Positions 16,645 through 24,269 of a DNA stretch of 29,499 bases are shown piece by piece. Location of the stretch: IMG/VR virus record IMGVR_UViG_3300045541_000213, positions 1-29,499 of that record; one strand, 5' to 3'. Source of the DNA: a virus. A model generated the notes under the pieces. The model had not been told where the DNA came from. It saw nothing but the letters and a program-made list of their open reading frames with translations, and searched no databases. Numbering within the stretch: position 1 is the stretch's first letter; each line of letters begins with the position of its first letter. Both the position numbers and the translations under genes were made by a program.

Positions 16645-16878
16645 TTAAAATTCTCCAGTCTCTATATTTATGCTGACGTTACCGTATTTTTCTTTCAGTT
16701 CGTTAAGAAAAGCAACCTCTCTAGCCCTAACCTCTTTCATCTTCTCTTTTACTTGATCCTCAGCAATATCCAAATTAGTTTTTTGGTACTGAATTTCACC
16801 TAAACCGTAAATGATTTGTGAGGTCTCTTGCTTAAGGTCTGTGATTGTTTTAAGTTCTGCTTCTGTGATTTTTCCCAT
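16645..16878 (-). CDS. Small coiled-coil protein of unknown function
   Basis: The 77-residue protein is almost entirely predicted helix with heptad-like spacing (ITEAELKTITDLKQE, then EIQYQKTNLDIAEDQVKEKM) and ends in a short beta-like YGNVSINIETGEF. No membrane segment or enzyme motif is seen. It starts 11 bases after the stop of the 114-residue membrane protein and is probably co-transcribed with it. Such short coiled-coil proteins are frequent in late regions of T4-like phages, but I do not know a function for this one. The ending NIETGEF could be an ordered cap. Confidence 0.65.
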   Translation of the reverse strand: MGKITEAELKTITDLKQETSQIIYGLGEIQYQKTNLDIAEDQVKEKMKEVRAREVAFLNELKEKYGNVSINIETGEF

Positions 16879-16889
16879 GACTTTTTATT

Positions 16890-17234
16890 TTAGTTGTTAT
16901 TGGTTTTTTTAGCTTTAGCCTGATTAGGCTTTCTTTTGCCGTAAAATCTCTTTTTATTTTTCTTAGGTTTTACTTCTGCCTCAGCTGTAGTAGAGTTAAC
17001 TGACTCTATGTCTACAATTACTAGATTGCTAGTAGTTGATTTAGGCTGCTCTTCTACAGGCTGCTGCACTGCAATTGATTCTTCTTGAGTGAAATCTTCA
17101 ACCGCTTTAGCCTGTTGTTCAAACTCCTCTTTTGCTTTTTCTAACTGCTTTTCTTGAGAGTATTCAAAATAGATTTTAAGGCCTATTAAAGCAGCCATTG
17201 CAGTAGAAATAATCACAATTAGAGTAATAGACAT
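16890..17234 (-). CDS. Small membrane-anchored protein with a basic tail
   Basis: The 114-residue protein has one clear N-terminal membrane segment (residues 3-22, ITLIVIISTAMAALIGLKIY). A Glu/Gln-rich probable coiled coil follows (about 27-70), then an extended Thr/Ser/Glu stretch and a strongly basic C-terminus (KPKKNKKRFYGKRKP and on). No lipobox is visible. Single N-terminal membrane anchors followed by coiled coil are seen in phage inner-membrane spanins and in other late proteins, but the basic tail and lack of a partner gene do not support a spanin call. It is the first gene after an ATATTTAT motif and precedes a small coiled-coil gene by 11 bases. Confidence 0.65.
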   Translation of the reverse strand: MSITLIVIISTAMAALIGLKIYFEYSQEKQLEKAKEEFEQQAKAVEDFTQEESIAVQQPVEEQPKSTTSNLVIVDIESVNSTTAEAEVKPKKNKKRFYGKRKPNQAKAKKTNNN

Positions 17235-17251
17235 AGTAATGTTATTTATTT

Positions 17252-17259
17252 ATAAATAT
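17252..17259 (-). promoter_or_regulatory. ATATTTAT motif upstream of the small membrane protein gene
   Basis: The coding strand reads AGTATATTTATAAATAAA, ending 17 bases before the ATG of the membrane protein gene and beginning in the 48-base gap after the 66-residue gene. Flanks are close to the copy at 13616-13623. Confidence 0.55.
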
Positions 17260-17282
17260 ACTAAAATTGAGCAAAACGATGA

Positions 17283-17483
17283 CTATACATCCAATTTATT
17301 GTTTTCAGAATCCACTGAGACGACCTTGTATCCTCTGCCTGGATCTGCGGCTTCTAGTTCTGCTTTTTTAATCTCTGCCTCTGCTAGAGTGTCAAATATC
17401 CAGATAGGATCATCTGGGTTCAATTTTTCCACCCAGATCTGATCGTTACCTGGGATGAATTGCATTAGTATTAAGTATTTCAT
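17283..17483 (-). CDS. Small conserved-looking protein of unknown function
   Basis: The 66-residue protein starts MKYLILMQFIPGNDQIWVEKLNP and contains a helix-like FDTLAEAEIKKAELEAADP then a strand GYKVVSVD. This beta-alpha-beta outline, with an xTxxEAxxKxxxLxxxD helix, suggests a compact small domain; similar short genes often sit beside tail fibre genes in marine phages, but I cannot name it. It lies 15 bases after the stop of the 71-residue gene and last in the fibre unit. It is not a shadow frame: it uses amino acids evenly and fits the tandem packing of its strand. Confidence 0.6.
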   Translation of the reverse strand: MKYLILMQFIPGNDQIWVEKLNPDDPIWIFDTLAEAEIKKAELEAADPGRGYKVVSVDSENNKLDV

Positions 17484-17498
17484 GTTTTGGTGTTTTTG

Positions 17499-17714
17499 TT
17501 AAGTTAAAGAAGACCAGGCAGCTTGTGCTAGATTATAGTAGTAAGGTTCATTTAGAACTTCTTGAGCAGAAGGTGAATTGGGTTCTAATGCACATCTCCA
17601 ATAGGTTTCTGCTATAACCTTTCCGTCTTTTAAAACTTGGTTTGTTTTTCTAACATTGATATGTCCACTAGGTAGAATATCAAAAGATGAAATAAACGTT
17701 TTTTCTTCTATCAT
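17499..17714 (-). CDS. Small fibre-associated protein of unknown function
   Basis: The 71-residue protein (IEEKTFISSFDILPSGHINVRKTNQVLKDGKVIAETYWR in composition, ending AWSSLT) has a two-strand pattern followed by a Trp/Arg turn and a short helix (AQAAWSSL). Short proteins with the order F-x-x-LP-x-G-x-I-x-V-(K/R)-x-T...DGK are common next to phage fibre genes and may be assembly factors or tip proteins; the function is not known to me. It starts 11 bases after the stop of the 1381-residue fibre gene and is probably co-transcribed with it. Confidence 0.6.
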   Translation of the reverse strand: MIEEKTFISSFDILPSGHINVRKTNQVLKDGKVIAETYWRCALEPNSPSAQEVLNEPYYYNLAQAAWSSLT

Positions 17715-17725
17715 AATATATTATT

Positions 17726-20700
17726 TTATGTGTTATAAAATCCATAAAAATACGCTCTATTTTGGTTAGTAATTGCTCCAGTTTGCATATCTCCTGGAAC
17801 ACATGCTACTGTTTCACTTGTTTGTAAGTCTCTTTGTTGATATAATACTATTTTTGTATTATCTATACCTAAAGCCATAGATGGTGGATTTGCATCCCAA
17901 AATGACACGTCTGCAAATGTAATCATAGGAAGATCGGCATTGTAAGTTGATCTATATGTAAAAGGCAAATTTGCTATTCTTAATGTGCCTCCACCAGTTC
18001 CTATTGTAAGACTATCCGTACCTATATATCCTGATATAAATACCTTGTTTCCTATTTTTTGGTAAGTTCCTTTTCTGGCTGAATTATAAGTTATAGTAGT
18101 AAAAGAATTTGTTCCTGGTTCATAAATAGGATCCCAAGTACCTTCTTCATAATCATCTAAAGTATTAACATCAGAACTAGGATTTTGAGTAGCTGGAAAT
18201 TTCAGTTGTCCTTGTAAAAGTTCAACTGTAGTTCCATTATCTGTAATAGTAGAATTACCTAATGTAGTAGGTCCTGCGCTAAATTTAGGAACATAATTAA
18301 CGGTTCCACTTCCTACTATTCCAGATAAAACAGCTAAAGCGTATGAAGATGTGACAGAAAAAGAAGACGTAGTTGCCCAAGAAGCCGTGATATTCCAAGT
18401 ACCTGTAGCATTAGTGCCATCAGTCCATGCGACATCTTTATAAGAGGCATATGCAGTGGCAGAATTAAAAGTCTGCTGCCATAGTCTTATACCTAATGCG
18501 TCTTTTCTAAACATCAGTAGGTTGTCATTTCCTCCTGAATTGTCTGTGTAGGATCTTAAGTGTAAATAGTCTGCGTAAGGTGATGTGTTATTGTTATTCC
18601 AAGACGTAAATCCGAACTGCATCCTACTTGAGTTTATAGAATTTGGTTCTATAATTCTATCGTCTTTACTTACGTTTTGTCCTAAAGTTCCGTTTACTAT
18701 ATCAGCAGCAACTGCGCTAGTGGCGGTGCCTAATAGAGATCCTGTGAACGAGGTCGCGTAAATGTTTCCATTGACTTGTAGAGTGCCTAGAGTTGGACTA
18801 GTGGTGCCTATACCGACATTACCATTTTCTACAATAGTTAACTTAGCATCAGCTAATGTGGCACTACCGGCGCCTGCTTGAGGGCCATTAAGAATATGAA
18901 CTTTACCCTGAGCATTATTAGTAGTTAAATCTGTTCTCTCAAATACAATAGCAGATTTTCTATATAATGCACTAGCTTCTCTGTATCCAAAATGAATACC
19001 TGTCCATTCTCCTACAGCCATTTGTCTTACACCTACAGAAGCAAAATCTGATGCCGCAGTTATTACTTCTAATGGTTTCTGTGGAGATAGAGTACCCACA
19101 CCTACGTTACCACCACTTGAAAGATACATAGCATTTACACTGCTATTGTTTGTTCTGAGGTATAATCCTCCCGTGCCTGCATCTAAGTATGTAGCATTAT
19201 CAGAAAATCTTCCGTATAAAACCGTTCTTATTGTACCTCCTGTATCTTTAGCTGCTATGAAGTTAGTATTATCTAACAATATATTTCCTGCTCCTATATG
19301 AAGCTTTGCTTCTGGACTAGTTGTGCCTATGCCAACGTAACCATCGTTCTTTATCGTTACTCTGTCAGTGGAAGATCCGTTCGCTGCGTTAGTGTAAAAG
19401 GATATCTTCGTGGGAGGATTTTGACCGGAAGTAAAAGTTCCGTCCACATCCACGGTCATGGAGTTCAAATATGTAAAGGTAGATCCTTGATAAGGAGCCA
19501 CACGAAGAGTGAATATGCCGTCCCCGTTTTGTACTATAGCGGGAGAAGCGGAAGTTCCCCTAGATTTTAGGTAATCCAACACTCCAGAAAACTCATTGGC
19601 TGTGCTTCTCTGGTAAGTTATACCTGATGCGCCGTCAAAGCTGATCTGCGTTATGGCAGCAGTTCTACCGACCATGAAGTTTCCTGAGCCGTCTATGACC
19701 GCTCTAGTTGTGGAACCCTGTTGTATATAGAGAGTCGCTCCCGTTTTAAGGTAGTTGTTTGAGCCGTCTGAAGTTATGAGTTCTACGCCGTTTGAGTAGT
19801 AGGAGTTGAGCGTATTGACGGTTCCAGACACGTGAAGTTTGAATCCTCCAACTCCGTCTCCCCCTATGCCAACGTTTCCTGCGTACCTTTGTAGTATTAA
19901 ATTAATTGCGCCTGTTCCCCTATTAACCGATTGTATGAACGAGAGTCCGCTAGTTTGATCGACTCCCAAATTTAATCTATTTCCAGTAGTTCCTGTTGCT
20001 GATTTTATAGAAAGCTGAGGGAATGTATCTATTGTACTAAACGAAATATTATCGTAGACTTCCAGTTTTCCTGAGGGACTCGTTTCGCTTATGCCAACGT
20101 TACCTCCTGGAATTACTAAATTATTGTACGCGGTATTACCTGATTGAAATGCATATATTTGAGAGTAAGTATTGCCTGAGGAGGCACCGGTGTTGATTAT
20201 GAATCCACTACCTGCGCTGTTTAGAACAAAATCAGTGTTTGTTCCTAATATAATTCCACCGTTTACGTGAAGCTTTCCGCTTGGACTTGTGGCACCGATA
20301 CCTAAATTCCCATTTGAATCAAGCGTCATTAAAGTAGAAGAGCCTCCGTTGGGTCTAAAAGCAAATCCCCTTCCTGTGGCAGCCGCAAAATACATGCCAT
20401 CAGAAGTATCTGAGGCCGCGGATATTCTATTTCCTCCGTTTGAAGTTGAGTTAAAACCTATTACTTTATAAGGCGATCCATAACTGCTATCGTCTCCGAG
20501 TATGATGCTGTTTATGAAACCATTTCCTCCAAATACATGAAGTTTGTAAGATGGACTTGTAGTGCCAATACCGACGTCACCAGCACTTGTTATGCGCATT
20601 CTTTCGGTAGCATTTGTCCAAAACGCAAGTGGATTAGCATCAGGGGTTCCAATAAATGATTGATTCACACCGCTTGGAGAATGGACACCAGCGTAGAAAC

Positions 20701-21871
20701 GGTTAACCTGATTTAACTGTGAAGCTATAAAACCAGCAAATCCAAGGTCATTACCCCCAGAAGTTGTGAATGCGTTTAGAAAACTTCCTGCCCCGTATAC
20801 AGTTCCAACATTATTAATTTTTGCAGTTGAAGCTTCGTTTCCGGCAACTTCTAACCTCTGACTTGGACTTATAGTACCTATACCGACATTTCCTGAATCT
20901 ACAATCGTTAGAGATTGAGATACTGTTGAAGTACCTATGCTAATAGGTAAACCGTTTGATGTTCTTATTTGAGTTGCTGTAAGTGCAGATCCGTTAGCTA
21001 TGTATCCCAAATAAATTGCCCCTGCTGAGTTATTTCTAGCGAATCTAGCGATATTAACATGTTCTCCTGCTGCAACGCCATCGTCAGATAATACGTCTAA
21101 TTGAGCCGCTGGACTTGTGGAGTTTACACCTAGTCTACCATTAGAATCAATACGCGCCTTCTCTGAACCTTCTGTTCCAAAAATTAAATTAGGAATTGTA
21201 CCACTGTTTCTCGTTACATCAAGAATGCCGTCGTTTCCTGACATTCTCAACCTGATTTGTTGTTGGTTGGTAGCGTCAGCGTTTCTTACAATTACCGAAC
21301 CATTAGCATTGTCTACAAATATGTTTCCTGCATCTACGTGAAGTTTTGTAGCCGGATTTGTCGTTCCTATACCAATGTTACCCTCTTTCGTGATCCGCAT
21401 TTTCTCGGTCATAGAACCATCTGTTGCGGTCCAAAACTTAATCACACCATCATTAGTACCTGCTCCACTAGAAGAGATATCTCCTTCAATTGCAGCCAAA
21501 GTAGAAGTCGCGCTATTTCCAAACAGTATCCTGTGACCTCCGTCTTGGTTGTTGTTGAGTGTTAAAGTAATAGAAGGCGTAGAAGCTGCGGCTACGCTAA
21601 CTAAAAAAGCAGTAGATCCTGTGATCTGTACACTAGTGCCGTTGTCGAGTATATTGCTATCTCCTATTGTCGTGCCTGCGGTGAACTTAGCGACTCTGTT
21701 TGTGTTACCTGAGCCACCAACGCCACTTCCACCGCCTACGGAATTAAATGCCCAAGAAGCAGTACCTAACAGAGAACCGGTTATGCTGGGTGCTATAAGA
21801 CTACCGGTAATCTCGGTAGGCCCGGCCTCAACCAATAGGCCATTCTTAATTTTAAATCTACTATCTCCCAT
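17726..21871 (-). CDS. Large repeat-built tail fibre protein
   Basis: The 1381-residue protein starts with a short head (MGDSRFKIKNGLLVEAG) and a GSLLGTASWAF module (33-43). Then comes a module GSGNTNRVAKFTAGTTIGDSN (53-73) that is shared with the other large fibre. Ten irregularly spaced repeats of the type NVGIGTTSPSxKLHV cover residues 165-1030, in a Ser/Gly/Asn-rich, beta-strand-rich body. The C-terminus (about 1190-1381) has another copy of the NRV/KF module and then LDDYEEGTWDP, an ending often seen at the tips of phage fibres, followed by a beta-rich domain. It lacks a recognisable S74 chaperone. Fibres of this kind bind host surface receptors. The ATATTTAT motif is 42 bases upstream. 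Confidence 0.85.
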   Translation of the reverse strand: MGDSRFKIKNGLLVEAGPTEITGSLIAPSITGSLLGTASWAFNSVGGGSGVGGSGNTNRVAKFTAGTTIGDSNILDNGTSVQITGSTAFLVSVAAASTPSITLTLNNNQDGGHRILFGNSATSTLAAIEGDISSSGAGTNDGVIKFWTATDGSMTEKMRITKEGNIGIGTTNPATKLHVDAGNIFVDNANGSVIVRNADATNQQQIRLRMSGNDGILDVTRNSGTIPNLIFGTEGSEKARIDSNGRLGVNSTSPAAQLDVLSDDGVAAGEHVNIARFARNNSAGAIYLGYIANGSALTATQIRTSNGLPISIGTSTVSQSLTIVDSGNVGIGTISPSQRLEVAGNEASTAKINNVGTVYGAGSFLNAFTTSGGNDLGFAGFIASQLNQVNRFYAGVHSPSGVNQSFIGTPDANPLAFWTNATERMRITSAGDVGIGTTSPSYKLHVFGGNGFINSIILGDDSSYGSPYKVIGFNSTSNGGNRISAASDTSDGMYFAAATGRGFAFRPNGGSSTLMTLDSNGNLGIGATSPSGKLHVNGGIILGTNTDFVLNSAGSGFIINTGASSGNTYSQIYAFQSGNTAYNNLVIPGGNVGISETSPSGKLEVYDNISFSTIDTFPQLSIKSATGTTGNRLNLGVDQTSGLSFIQSVNRGTGAINLILQRYAGNVGIGGDGVGGFKLHVSGTVNTLNSYYSNGVELITSDGSNNYLKTGATLYIQQGSTTRAVIDGSGNFMVGRTAAITQISFDGASGITYQRSTANEFSGVLDYLKSRGTSASPAIVQNGDGIFTLRVAPYQGSTFTYLNSMTVDVDGTFTSGQNPPTKISFYTNAANGSSTDRVTIKNDGYVGIGTTSPEAKLHIGAGNILLDNTNFIAAKDTGGTIRTVLYGRFSDNATYLDAGTGGLYLRTNNSSVNAMYLSSGGNVGVGTLSPQKPLEVITAASDFASVGVRQMAVGEWTGIHFGYREASALYRKSAIVFERTDLTTNNAQGKVHILNGPQAGAGSATLADAKLTIVENGNVGIGTTSPTLGTLQVNGNIYATSFTGSLLGTATSAVAADIVNGTLGQNVSKDDRIIEPNSINSSRMQFGFTSWNNNNTSPYADYLHLRSYTDNSGGNDNLLMFRKDALGIRLWQQTFNSATAYASYKDVAWTDGTNATGTWNITASWATTSSFSVTSSYALAVLSGIVGSGTVNYVPKFSAGPTTLGNSTITDNGTTVELLQGQLKFPATQNPSSDVNTLDDYEEGTWDPIYEPGTNSFTTITYNSARKGTYQKIGNKVFISGYIGTDSLTIGTGGGTLRIANLPFTYRSTYNADLPMITFADVSFWDANPPSMALGIDNTKIVLYQQRDLQTSETVACVPGDMQTGAITNQNRAYFYGFYNT
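18775..21379 (-). repeat. Ten VGIGT-type repeats within the large fibre gene
   Basis: The translated repeats read, with variation, N-V-G-I-G-T-T-S-P-x-x-K-L-H-V. Examples are NIGIGTTNPATKLHV, DVGIGTTSPSYKLHV, NLGIGATSPSGKLHV, YVGIGTTSPEAKLHI and NVGVGTLSPQKPLEV. Between them lie 50-120 residues of non-repeated sequence, so each repeat probably marks a turn between beta domains along a trimeric fibre shaft. Base composition changes between segments, suggesting shuffling. Confidence 0.8.
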
Positions 21872-21913
21872 AAGGCTTCTTTTTGTTCACTTCCGAAAAA
21901 GCAGCTACTGAGT

Positions 21914-21921
21914 ATAAATAT
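21914..21921 (-). promoter_or_regulatory. ATATTTAT motif upstream of the large fibre gene
   Basis: The coding strand reads CCTATATTTATACTCAG, beginning just after the stop of the first LamG-like gene and ending 42 bases before the fibre ATG. This gives one of the longer leaders among the nine copies. Confidence 0.55.
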
Positions 21922-21924
21922 AGG

Positions 21925-22641
21925 TCAGAGACCGAAACGGCCCTTGGTGGCGTTATAGTTTTGTATCATCTCTGACTCGGTTAAAGCTCTATTATAACAA
22001 GTTAAAAGAGCTAAATTACCATTAAAGAATTGTTGGTAAGTACCGTTATTATTACCAGCTCCTATTGAAGCATGCGTTGCTAAACTAGTGTTATTTGTAG
22101 TATTAGAAGCCTCTAAAATTGTATCTAAATAAAGTTTTCTAGAGGAAGTACTTGTTTGTATATAAGTTACATATTTCCATCCTAAATTTCTAACGTCTGT
22201 AACACCTCTTAAAACATTTATTGAAAAAAACCAAACTCTTAAACCGCCGACTGCTTGTCCATTAGAAGATGTGTCTCCAAAATAAATTATAAAAAGATTA
22301 GATGGCCAAGAGGATGGTGTATTTTCACTATAAACTATTGGAAAATTTACTCCTACAGTTGTTCTTGCCCAAAAAGAAACACTAAAAGCAGATAAATTAC
22401 TTACACCTATATTTGGAAGTAGAACAACATCATCTGTTCCATCAAATTGTATATTTCCTAAGTTATCTGTATTAAAATTTGACCCATTTATTAAACTTCC
22501 TGTTACATTATTTCCATTGACATCTCTCCAAATCCCAGCACTAGAGTACCTGTTATAAGAATTAGAAGTGCCAGCGTCCAAGTAGAGCACAAGCCCGTCT
22601 CTAACTATATCAGGAGAATTCCAACTGATGTTTGCGCTCAT
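21925..22641 (-). CDS. LamG/concanavalin-like protein, paralogue 1
   Basis: The 238-residue protein follows a common pattern of phage lectin-like proteins: IVRDGLVLYLDAG (11-23), WRDVNG, a TGSLINGSNF turn, GNIQFDGTDDVVLL and SVSFWART, then a C-terminal NGNLALLTCYNRALTESEMIQNYNATKGRFGL-type ending (last 32 residues). This is the LamG/concanavalin A-like jelly-roll with a conserved helix at the end. Such domains usually bind glycans; here it is probably a fibre or virion decoration. Its ATG overlaps the stop of paralogue 2 (ATGA), so translation is probably coupled. It is the last gene of its unit. Confidence 0.8.
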   Translation of the reverse strand: MSANISWNSPDIVRDGLVLYLDAGTSNSYNRYSSAGIWRDVNGNNVTGSLINGSNFNTDNLGNIQFDGTDDVVLLPNIGVSNLSAFSVSFWARTTVGVNFPIVYSENTPSSWPSNLFIIYFGDTSSNGQAVGGLRVWFFSINVLRGVTDVRNLGWKYVTYIQTSTSSRKLYLDTILEASNTTNNTSLATHASIGAGNNNGTYQQFFNGNLALLTCYNRALTESEMIQNYNATKGRFGL

Positions 22642-23294
22642 AGACCGAATCGGGTTTTGGTTGCGTTATAGTTTTGGACGACTTCTGCAAAAGATAAATT
22701 TCTGTTGTATAGTTTTAAACTAGATATGTTACCATTGAAATAAAGAGCAGGAGATGTTCTGCCAGCGAATAAAGATCTGTTAAAATAGTATTGAGCAGAA
22801 GAAGTCCACGTATTAGCGATTACAGCATTTCTATAAGCTGTGACGGAGGTTCCTGTTCTTGTTATTATTACATTGGTCCATTGGTTAGTAGATATAGATC
22901 CTATAATTCTAGTTGGTCCTGATTCGTACACTATCAGTTGATCACTGTTTAAATTAGAAAACTGTATAGTAAAATCTGGAACTTGAGCGTATATTATGTG
23001 TGGACTTGATGTTACAACGAATGGATTAAACCATAAATCAAAACAAAAATTTCCAGTAAAATTCAAAGAAGGATTACTTGGTAGTATAGCGTAATCATTT
23101 GTACCATCAAAATTTATGCAACCTACGTTGGTAGCTCTATAAGCAGCGCCGTTGATTAAACTACCAGTAAAATTAGAAGTTAAATCATTCCACACAATAC
23201 TTCCACTAGTGTAGCTTTGATAGTTAGCGGCGTCTAAATAAAGCACGAGCCCGTTAGTGACTATATTACCAGGTCCACCGTTCAGCGTGCTCAT
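22638..23294 (-). CDS. LamG/concanavalin-like protein, paralogue 2
   Basis: The 218-residue protein shares the framework of its neighbours: NIVTNGLVLYLDAAN (10-24), WNDLTSNFTGSLINGA, GCINFDGTNDYAIL, FCFDLWFNP, and the ending LKLYNRNLSFAEVVQNYNATK (193-213) RFGL. The jelly-roll core differs strongly from paralogue 1, as expected for a binding face under selection. It starts 4 bases after the 84-residue gene, where an AAGGA is too close to the ATG to be a normal ribosome site. Its stop overlaps the next start by 4 bases. Glycan binding is inferred from the fold family. Confidence 0.8.
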   Translation of the reverse strand: MSTLNGGPGNIVTNGLVLYLDAANYQSYTSGSIVWNDLTSNFTGSLINGAAYRATNVGCINFDGTNDYAILPSNPSLNFTGNFCFDLWFNPFVVTSSPHIIYAQVPDFTIQFSNLNSDQLIVYESGPTRIIGSISTNQWTNVIITRTGTSVTAYRNAVIANTWTSSAQYYFNRSLFAGRTSPALYFNGNISSLKLYNRNLSFAEVVQNYNATKTRFGL

Positions 23295-23298
23295 GTCC

Positions 23299-23553
23299 TT
23301 ACGGCATCGGGTTTGGGTCCGTCCACTCGGGAGTAGCCAGCAGCGCCAGCATTTCGTCGTACGTGTAGGGTCCCTCTTTGGTGGTCAAAGCTTCAACCGA
23401 GGAGGGCACAGCTTCGCCGTCCCACTTTACGAACGTCTTGAGCCCGTCTACTGACTTTCTTACTGTGTCTGCTGAGGTCTCTAGGACCTGGCTGAAATCG
23501 ATCTGCGGTAGTTCTGATACCTGAAAGATCATGAATTCTCTGTTGTTGTACAT
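23299..23553 (-). CDS. Small G+C-rich gene inserted between LamG genes
   Basis: The 84-residue protein begins MYNNREFMIFQVSELPQIDF and continues SQVLETSADTVRKSVDG, KTFVKWDG, PSSVEAL, then YTYDEMLALLATPEWTDPNPMP. It looks like a compact alpha/beta protein; I believe similar small proteins occur in fibre regions of marine phages, but I know no function. Base composition is clearly richer in G+C than both flanking LamG genes, with codons such as GTC, GCC and CTG where neighbours use A/T-ending codons. This suggests separate origin and acquisition as a cassette. It sits 4 bases from each neighbour, so it is expressed with them. Confidence 0.7.
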   Translation of the reverse strand: MYNNREFMIFQVSELPQIDFSQVLETSADTVRKSVDGLKTFVKWDGEAVPSSVEALTTKEGPYTYDEMLALLATPEWTDPNPMP

Positions 23554-23557
23554 GGGT

Positions 23558-24268
23558 TTAATTTAAATTAAATCTAGATTTTGTTGCGTTATAGTTTTGG
23601 AGGACTTCGGTTGGAGATAAAACTCTATTATAAATTTTAATTAAGTGAAATTTCATATTACCTACACTGCTACCACCGAAAGGATTGTCTAGTTGTCTAC
23701 CTATCCAATATTGACATGGCTGTAAAAAATTAGGAGGTGTTACTAAGCTTTTACTAGGTATAAGTTCAGAATTTTTATATATAGAAGCTGTTCCATTAGC
23801 TCCTGATGATAAAAATGTGTAACAAAAATAATACACTCTATTTACAATTATTGCGCCCGCACCGCATCCAGGGTCTGAATCTGAAAATCTAGAATCTGTT
23901 GAGGTTCCGCAAAAAATCCCTCCTCCAGAAGTTGAATGAAATACAAAATTTCCCCAATTACTAGTATTACTTACTGTGATTATTTGACTATAATTAGTTA
24001 ATTGTGTTGGAGTAAAACAAAATTCAATTGAAAAAGATGTATTTATTATTGGTGTAGATCCTACTAAATAATCATCTACTCCATCTAGTATAATACTTCC
24101 TTGATTAGTATAATCAAAAGTAGGCCCGTTAATAAGACTTCCCGTATTTGCATTAGCTGTTAAATTCGATAAATTAGTACTACCACTAACATAACTCCTA
24201 GTATTAGCCGCATCCAAGGCCAACACCAATCCATCCGTCACTATTTTCGGCGAAAACGAAAATGCCAT
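23558..24268 (-). CDS. LamG/concanavalin-like protein, paralogue 3
   Basis: The 236-residue protein shows the same framework: KIVTDGLVLALDAANTRSY (8-26), TGSLINGPTFDYTNQGSI, LDGVDDYLVGS, FSIEFCFTPTQL, and the ending IKIYNRVLSPTEVLQNYNATK (211-231). The DNA is very AT-rich. Its ATG is 1 base after the stop of the 945-residue fibre gene (TAGTATG), so translation is probably coupled. Residues near 100-150 contain an unusual Cys pair region (GGGIFCGTS and DPGCGAG) that could form a disulphide. Probable role: glycan-binding fibre accessory, inferred from family and position. Confidence 0.8.
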   Translation of the reverse strand: MAFSFSPKIVTDGLVLALDAANTRSYVSGSTNLSNLTANANTGSLINGPTFDYTNQGSIILDGVDDYLVGSTPIINTSFSIEFCFTPTQLTNYSQIITVSNTSNWGNFVFHSTSGGGIFCGTSTDSRFSDSDPGCGAGAIIVNRVYYFCYTFLSSGANGTASIYKNSELIPSKSLVTPPNFLQPCQYWIGRQLDNPFGGSSVGNMKFHLIKIYNRVLSPTEVLQNYNATKSRFNLN

Positions 24269-24269
24269 A

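Noticed and set aside
16674-16681. Octamer in reverse orientation inside the 77-residue gene
   Set aside because: It lies within codons for the SINIETGEF end of that protein and in the wrong orientation; probably chance.
16890-17234. Membrane protein as inner-membrane spanin or holin
   Set aside because: One N-terminal anchor and a coiled coil fit loosely, but the basic tail, the lack of a partner lipoprotein and the lack of nearby lysis genes argue against it.
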